Positions 57,375 through 64,000 of a stretch of 64,000 nt of DNA are shown in pieces. Below the pieces are notes generated by a model. The model was given only the letters and a program-made list of their open reading frames with translations, was not told the origin of the DNA and searched no databases. The stretch is from Agrocybe praecox (taxonomy: Eukaryota; Basidiomycota; Agaricomycetes; Agaricales; Agrocybaceae): contig OZ024848.1 in the NCBI GenBank assembly GCA_964017145.1, forward strand, positions 2,306,501 through 2,370,500. The letters run 5' to 3'. How positions within the stretch are numbered: the stretch's first letter is position 1; the number at the start of each line of letters is the position of its first letter. The translations under genes were made by a program, and so were the position numbers.

Positions 57375-60300
57375 GATGAATATGAAGGAAAGGAAAAGAA
57401 AAGAAATAAAAGGGATTTGTAGTTGAGTGGTGGTTGTTGTGGATATGGGAAGGAAGAGGAAAGAGAGGGCAGGGGTTTATATAGCTACGCGATCACTGGA
57501 ACAACGTAACTTGAAATAAACACCACACATCACACAGTTGTGACTCAATCCCTTCATTCTAGAGCTTTCCATTTCTTTTCCTTCTTACTCCCCCTTGTCC
57601 CCTTTTCTTTATTTTCTTTGCGGTTTACTCCCGCTATTTTTCTCGGGTTTCTATTCCATATTGACCAGTAGCCTTAAGACGAGGAAAATGCGGAAACAAA
57701 AGAGTACAGGATGTGAATGTCTGGGAGGTCGTAAGACCGCGATTCGGCTAATAGCGCGAGTGTGGGGTAACCGTTGTGGGGAAGTAACCACGTGAGAGAA
57801 AGACCCCGAGAACCTGTCATCCGGATCGTTTCCAGGCCTGTCTGCGGCCTAATTTGGACACTGTCCAGCCGTCTTCGATCGCTCTATTCATCTCCACCGG
57901 TCGTTTCCGGCCGTAATCGAAGCATCTCCATGTTCTGGTTCGGGCAGTTCGTTCTCGTCTGGACTCATATCGAGCTTAGATGTACATGCGTCACGAAGAA
58001 AAGAAGGAATATGAAATCACACGACTTGTCGAAAGAAATAGCAACCTTTGTTTTTCTCTCGAGACTCGAGCCTGCGAGGGGTTCTTATGCGACATATGTA
58101 CGCGCCACAGGGCATGCTACCTTCCTTAACGAGAACCGAGGATTCACCCAACAAGCGCTAAACGTGTCAAAAACGACATGCATGGTATTGGTATTCCTTC
58201 CCATTTACACTAGCAGTGGAACATCCAAGAGTATACCTAATGCAGGAACATACTTATGCATCAACACTAGCAGTAATGAGTCTTCGCCGCGCGGAACTTG
58301 ACTTTACATATACCTACTCTTGGAGTCTTGGACACATGTATAGATCTAGCAAGAGCGAAGGAAGAGATCCGCGACGCAGAGTAAGTAAATAGTACCTACC
58401 CGGATCTTATTATTGTTACCTAGGCATCAATGATAGTTCAAAGCGAAGCGCAATCAAGACGTAAGCTATAAGAGCAAACAAGCCATGGGTCTTAGCAAAG
58501 TTGTCCACTCGTCGTTGAAAGGGACTGAATTCCATGCAACTGTGCACATCCTAGAAATTCAACTCGAGAGAATTACTGCCATCTTTGTAGGTCACGGCAG
58601 CGCGAGTCTGGCAGCGCGATGGAACAGACTTCCCCGCTTAATTTGTGTACATACCATCCCAGTAGTAAACGTGATTTCATAGAGGGAGTTAACACATAGG
58701 GCAGGTAACTAGCTTTTTGTGAGTCAAGTCAAGTCAAAATCAAGCATCGGCTGCCACCCGGAGTAACTCGCATGTCAAGTCTCCCTTCAAGTTCACCCCG
58801 AGCGCTGTCGTTTCATAGCGCGGCATAAGAGACCATCGACAAGAGCATTCAAAGAAGGTATCAGATCAGATTCTGATCCTTCCGAGGCGTAGTACCCCAC
58901 ATTGGGTTCAAGAAATGAAATGTACTATTACCCAGCAATAGGTACTGACGAGTTCGATACCGACACCCCCTCGACTCACGGTCCCGCTGGAATCTGGAAT
59001 GTACATTATTATCATACAGATACGTGCCAACGTGCAGGAGGTGAAATCGGAGGTCTCGGTGAGCATCAATCGATAAGCGGTCATATTTACACATCATCTC
59101 GCAGATTTTTCACCGATCACGCGTTCAAGTTGCGGTCGAACTTGCCAATAGGCCAGAGGGAAAGGGTAGTAGTGGCCACAAGTAATCGAACGCGCTCTTC
59201 AAAGAAGTGAGAGATGTGTAGAATAGACACCGGTAATCGAATACCCCAATGGACAGGGTTGAAGAAACGAGGAAATCAGGGATACAGTAGAAGTTGTGGT
59301 GGTCGAGTGAAGCACGGGGTGTATAAGAGACGAAGCCGTCAGATGTCGCCAAGAACTATGATTCTGGTAATTCCGTGATAATTTTGAGGCTATATGTCTC
59401 CTGATAAAGTAGGGGAAGCAGTAATGTGCTCTTCAAGAGAGCAGATAGAGCAAAGAACGAAGTCGAGCAGCAATAACAAGGACCAAGACCGATAAGGACC
59501 AAGTTTCATAAGATAAGACCTTCCTCCAAGTGGATCGGACCTAGTGTCGCTGCAAGGGACTACAGGACGCGCGCAAGGCGAGGAAAAGGGGGACAAAGGA
59601 CCTTATGAAATGTACGCAAGACTGCGTGGTAACTCGAAAGAAAGGAGGGACCATACAAAATTTTCGGAATCGCGTGGGATTTCCTAGTTTAGTGTCCTAT
59701 CGGCTTTTGAAAACCTGCCGGCCGGTGGCTCCGATTCAAACTCCGTTGCGAGTCAATCCCACTTTACGCTCGGTAGCCCTTATGAGTGGCCGAGGTGATG
59801 CGCATCACTACGGTAAACCTGCCATATTTTGTTCCTACGCACACTGCAGCCGCCAAGCGAAGCGTGTGAATAATGCCAACAACCTTCGAAGAACCAACGA
59901 AGAACTCGTTATTTTGCGTCTGGTCTCACAAAGAGCTGACAGAGGGGTATAACGGGAGTAATAAGCACTATAAAATGTCCCTGTAAAATACATGTCAGTG
60001 TAGTTCAGGTTTTCCTTACTGACCACACTCGAATAAATGTGAATAAATGCCGAAAGTTAGTGTTGTGCGAATGGCGCACCATAGTATCAGGCTGTGCATA
60101 GGCTCGTGGACCAGCCGCAGAATGAGATATCGCGAAGCGATGGAGAATCTCGATTCTCCGGCTGCTGGAACTGAGTTTACACAACGTCCTGTCGGTCATT
60201 GCTGCAATCCTGAACATTATTTCCAAGCAGGAAATTTATTTGTTAAACTAACAACATCCTTTGTGTAGACGTTGAACGTTGATCCCCCACCTGTGCCCAC

Positions 60301-61155
60301 AGACAAGTGGCAGTGACCCTCTCAGGCTCTTGTTTGACTCTTGTGCATTAGGTTTGCAGCTATCAAGGACATATTGATACAAAGAACAGTGACACTAACA
60401 AGACCCGTGTAAGCTAAAAAAAATGATTTCGAGCCTTTGACCCACAAATTCAACTGTATACTCTTCGTGAGTAAATATGTTTTGAGAGAAAGCATAATTG
60501 CCCAATACAATGCCGAACACCTAAATAGGTTTTTATCCAAACGGAAATGATTACATGAGCTGATGGCGATCATAAGCGGTAGACCTCCTTTTTGAACTCA
60601 GCTGGACAGGTCGGTATATCGAGGTTCTGCACTGACACCTCATATAGCGGCCTGTCGCAGGTCTAGGCTTTGCAGTGTGTCTGAGTTTTATATAAATTTC
60701 ACAGTGCACAGTCACCTCACATTGGCTGCGCTGCAGCAGCAGCACTGGCCCGGATGCATGGATACTAATTGGTCTCCGATCGGCTTTTGAATTTTTGTCG
60801 GCCGTTGGCTTCGGCACAGTTTTCAAACTTAGACCCGAATCGATGCACCAAACGATCCGATACTCATAATCTGACACAATTAAAGTTTCCTGATTGTAAA
60901 TTCGTGTCTGTTTTATTTATAAATGCTTTACTACCGCCGTAAGTCTGATTTAATGCACGGAGGTAATTTTGACCTATTCCCCATCTGGGAGAATGGTAGA
61001 TTGAAATGTCGTGCCAAAAGATCGATGGGGAACTCGCGGAAAGCGCATAGTCCTTTCGATTACGATGGTATCTGAGAAGTTAGTATCGGTGTTTATACCT
61101 CTTGCTCCTTTAGTCGCTGCACTTCGAAGATTCAAAATAATATGTGCTCCCTACA
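57375..61155. other. Gene-poor 3.8-kb stretch
   Basis: No convincing coding exon chain, tRNA or transposon was found on either strand. Two similar short blocks occur in the same orientation near 59698-59740 and 60778-60820. Both read ATCGGCTTTTGAA followed by a CGGCCG.TGGCT core, and they may be remnants of one dispersed repeat. Confidence 0.35.
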
Positions 61156-62881
61156 TTAATTAGAACCTTGTGCATCGGTGAATAAAAAGGTTGTCTCACA
61201 GAGAATGAGTAGGCAACAATCAACCATCTGATAACGGGCACTCTTTATTATTTCGAGTCGTTTAAGTCTGTAGTGGGGAATGACGTACGGCGAAGTGAGC
61301 TGACTCCATGTCCCATTTCTGGTGAGGGCAGTGACCATATTAATGATAACCGTGGCTAATGGTCAAGGTAAGAAATAATCCAAGGATGAGGGTACCTCGA
61401 CCTACACATCGTTCTAAATATGCCATTCTCAGTTCTATTTACCGGAGTCAAGATTAGTCTGAGCTTACAGAAGATAAAAAGCCGTTCCGTCACGTAGGCA
61501 GACTTTGAGCAACGTTCCCCCCCCCGTGGAATGACTTTGAAGTACAGTGCTCTCCTCTGACCAGCGAAGGAGGCGGGAGAATGACCCGAAGAAGAACAGA
61601 GCTAATGGGGATAAGCAGCTCGAAAAAGAATATTTTTGCTAATGGGAACGTACAATTAACAATGATATTTGGGATCCTATAATGCAAGTGAGCAAGAGAT
61701 TGTTGTGCGTAATGCGACAAGTTTCTCACCATGCGATCAAAGTTAGTTTTCGGGGTAAGCCGACTGTAAGGCATCCCGGAATAGGAATTCCAGGCGGCGG
61801 AAGAAATGCAGTTTTCGCGGCGTCAGATGCTGATACAAAACATGTATAGAACTCTGCCTAGAGGAAATTCCCGAAGGATATATTTAACAGAAATCAACAT
61901 GAAAAACAGACACCCACCCCGTATTCAGCTAAGATAGTTTAAGCGTTGTTTAAAGCATGATATATGTAGTAATTAACGTACCAATGCATAGCACAATAAA
62001 GAAAGTGAGTACTATGCGCAAGGTCAATGATGAGATGGTGTAGATAGCTAAACTCACGTTACCTCGGCGGTCTTTACCGTAAAGAGCGTACATGCGAAGG
62101 GAGAAAAGCATGTTCACAAATGTCGTGAAGAGAATGTCACCGAATCTGTTTTACATAGATCAGAGAGTATACGATGAGACATTTGAATGAGAACAAACAA
62201 GATCCAGAACCAGTAATATCCCTTGCAACTACGTGGCATAATGCATAAGCGCCTAGGCTACAAGAATTTAATAACGTCCAAAAGAGCACTAACACCTGCA
62301 AGATACTCAGGACACAAGTGAATCTTAACTGTCAACCACTTACGTGTAGAGAAAGGTTGAAGTTGAGGCATACTGGAGCGGTATTCCGGTTAGTTTCTGC
62401 TCATGCATACCGCAAAAGAGATGTACTGACCATAACACTGTATGCTGTTTGTTAAATAAGCTTTTTTGAGTGGACGTTTTGACCGGAGGAAATTTCTTAT
62501 ACAAACATCAAATAGAGCAGTCCATAGTACCGTCCCAAGATGTATAATATTTTTGGAAAGGTCCATTTAGCTCTGTTCCGTTTAGGTAAGTCTAAAATCT
62601 CGAAACGACGGTGACCAAGCTTACTGCCAAATGTATGCAACCTATGCAAGCATTTACAAGGGTATGAGAGGGATGATGAACGTTCATTTATTTAGTTTCT
62701 ACACACCTCATCAGGAAATGTGCTCAATACGTCGCGCGCCAAAAGCACTGTGGCTGCAACTATCCACGGTTCAGAAATCGGCATATGGCACGTTAGCGAT
62801 TAAAGTCTCACCTAGCGAATAATTTTGAGTTTGTATCTGCTTCAGGGCGTTGATCAAAGCAAGAATGGGGGACTGCGACAT
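61156..62881 (-). CDS. DUF6533-type seven-helix membrane protein (boundaries uncertain)
   Basis: The start at 62881 reads MSQSPILALINALKQIQTQN and joins YSLVAATVLLARDVLSTFPD, the DUF6533 start block. Then come AKWTFPKILYILGRYYGLLY, FGDILFTTFVNMLFSLRMYA with LYGKDRR, VLTFFIVLCI, and in the 3' part GCLTVGLPRKLTLIAW joined to IPNIIVN. These match, in order, the hallmarks of the large DUF6533 membrane family of agaricomycetes (F-D-E, KWTxPK, RxYALY, P..L...W.P). Several introns are unusually placed and the 3' end is not fixed; 61156 is the outermost plausible stop. Decay of the gene cannot be excluded. Function unknown. Confidence 0.5.
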
Positions 62882-63404
62882 TTTTGAAGGCGGTAGTGTA
62901 ATTGAGGTACAGTAAGGGTCAAAGTTTGCTAGTTTTAGATCAGAGGTTAGAGCTTTTATCCCAAAGCACAACAGGCTATGAGCACAACACAGCATATGTG
63001 TGCTCAGATCGTATCTTTGACGTGATGTAACACATCAACATCACTTTGCTCATGGATTACATGTCTGACGCTCCATCTGGGACATTCACAGCTCATTATT
63101 AAATGGTTATTCTTGGGGTCTTCTATTTTATTCAAATTTATTCATGTCTGATATTTACTCAGGCGATAATCAACATGTTCAAAAATGATCTATCAATAAA
63201 ATGCATTTAAAATACATGGGTAAAGTCCTTTACATTATATTTGGAGCTTCTACGGTCATACCGGGGAAAATGTGATGGGAGTATAATTATATGGACAGGC
63301 ACCCGTGAATACGACAAAATGGAAGATATACATCGAAATAGATTGCCTGATCTATGGATTACACCTTGCTGAGCCAGCTCGAGCTACGTATCTATACCGA
63401 AGTA
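62882..63404. other. Intergenic region, nothing recognised
   Basis: Upstream region of the DUF6533 gene and 3' flank of the right-edge P450. AT-rich. Confidence 0.4.
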
Positions 63405-64000
63405 TCAAAGGCGACGTTTCAACACCAATCCAATCGGCTTAGTGATCCCAAATGATAGTCCTACATGTCCGGCGTGCGACATCACCCGTGCTTCATATCC
63501 CTTGAACGATTCTCCGTCTTGCAAGGATGGCATCACTTCCCAATCGCGCAGGAAGAGAGATAGGAAGGTGAGAGCCTCTGTCAAAGCAAACTTTCTACCG
63601 ATGCAGGCGCGAGCACCGATACCGAACATGGGAACGTCCGGCTCTGCCACGCCGTACCATCTGGAAGGTTTGAAAGTGCCCGGCTCTGGGAAAACATTTG
63701 GATTGTGGTCTGTGGGGGTGTAGTTAGATTGGGATAGACGCAAACAAGCGTACGTACGTATACCAATCATATCAATCATCAGCATAGATCCGGCGGGGAG
63801 GATCATAGTAGCCTCCGAGGGCTTGGAAACTTTCACAGGTATATCCTCAGTTGCTCGTCGAATGAGGGTCTGTCCAGCCGCTGAGATAAATTTAATACGG
63901 AAGGAAAGAACCAAATCTTGAACATAACGTACGATAGAGACGGAGAGCTTCATGGAAGCAGGCAAGTGTGTGTTGCATGTTGGACAGATCTTCGGCAGTC
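63405..64000 (-). CDS. Cytochrome P450, C-terminal part (runs off right edge)
   Basis: The first exon visible at the window edge gives LSNMQHTLACFHEALRLY, containing the K-helix E-x-x-R (EALR). After an intron come LIRRATEDIPVKVSKPSEAT and ILPAGSMLMIDMIG. The next exon carries HNPNVFPEPGTFKPSRWYG (PERF-type block) and the heme-binding loop FGIGARACIGRKFALTEAL. It ends GLVLKRRL at 63405. It differs clearly from the P450 at 47772 and belongs to another P450 family. The N-terminal part lies outside the window. Confidence 0.8.
   Translation of the reverse strand, partial: LPKICPTCNTHLPASMKLSVSIVRYVQDLVLSFRIKFISAAGQTLIRRATEDIPVKVSKPSEATMILPAGSMLMIDMIGIRTYACLRLSQSNYTPTDHNPNVFPEPGTFKPSRWYGVAEPDVPMFGIGARACIGRKFALTEALTFLSLFLRDWEVMPSLQDGESFKGYEARVMSHAGHVGLSFGITKPIGLVLKRRL

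Noticed and set aside
1..64000. CRISPR arrays, rRNA genes, retroelement genes
   Set aside because: None seen; no regularly spaced repeats, rRNA signature or reverse transcriptase/integrase motifs on either strand.

Overview
The window looks like nuclear DNA of an agaricomycete (mushroom-forming basidiomycete). Nearly every gene is split by many 50-65 base GT-AG introns. The gene content is typical of that group: a heme-thiolate peroxygenase, cytochrome P450s, F-box/LRR proteins, a DUF6533-type seven-helix membrane protein, cysteine-rich small secreted proteins and a Y3-type glycan-binding protein. There is no operon structure, CRISPR array or prokaryotic signal. All gene models were joined by eye from exon translations, so exon ends may be off by a few bases where noted.

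Left part (1-19 kb): an F-box gene runs off the left edge. It is followed by a USP25/28-like deubiquitinase homologue that has lost its catalytic Cys and His, and by a secreted S28 serine peptidase. A more accessory-looking stretch (7.5-18.3 kb) follows. It holds two members of an uncharacterised basidiomycete family at its two ends, a 991-bp fold-back DNA element with 7-bp target duplications, three loci of one small-secreted-protein family (two intact, one relic), a peroxygenase and a DUF4743/Nudix hydrolase.

Middle part (19-38.6 kb) is mostly conserved housekeeping: an APC-type permease, a YIPF1/2-like Golgi membrane protein, a secreted Ala-rich/Asp-rich repeat protein, a small cluster with two MICOS subunits (MIC12 and MIC10) around a tiny single-helix membrane protein, a BRO1/ALIX protein, the elongation factor SPT5 and an F-box/LRR gene.

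Right part (39-64 kb) is accessory. Five paralogues of an uncharacterised four-helix membrane protein lie on the same strand between 39.3 and 51.4 kb. One is frameshifted and one is strongly diverged. A DJ-1/PfpI gene, a P450 pseudogene and an intact P450 are interspersed. A Y3-like lectin gene, another F-box/LRR gene, an initiator tRNA-Met gene and a Stm1/HABP4-like mRNA-binding protein follow. After a gene-poor 4 kb come a DUF6533 membrane protein and a P450 that runs off the right edge.

No single multi-gene pathway is evident. The observations most worth following are the catalytically dead deubiquitinase, the tandem four-helix membrane family, the fold-back element with a locally flipped palindrome, and the MICOS gene pair.
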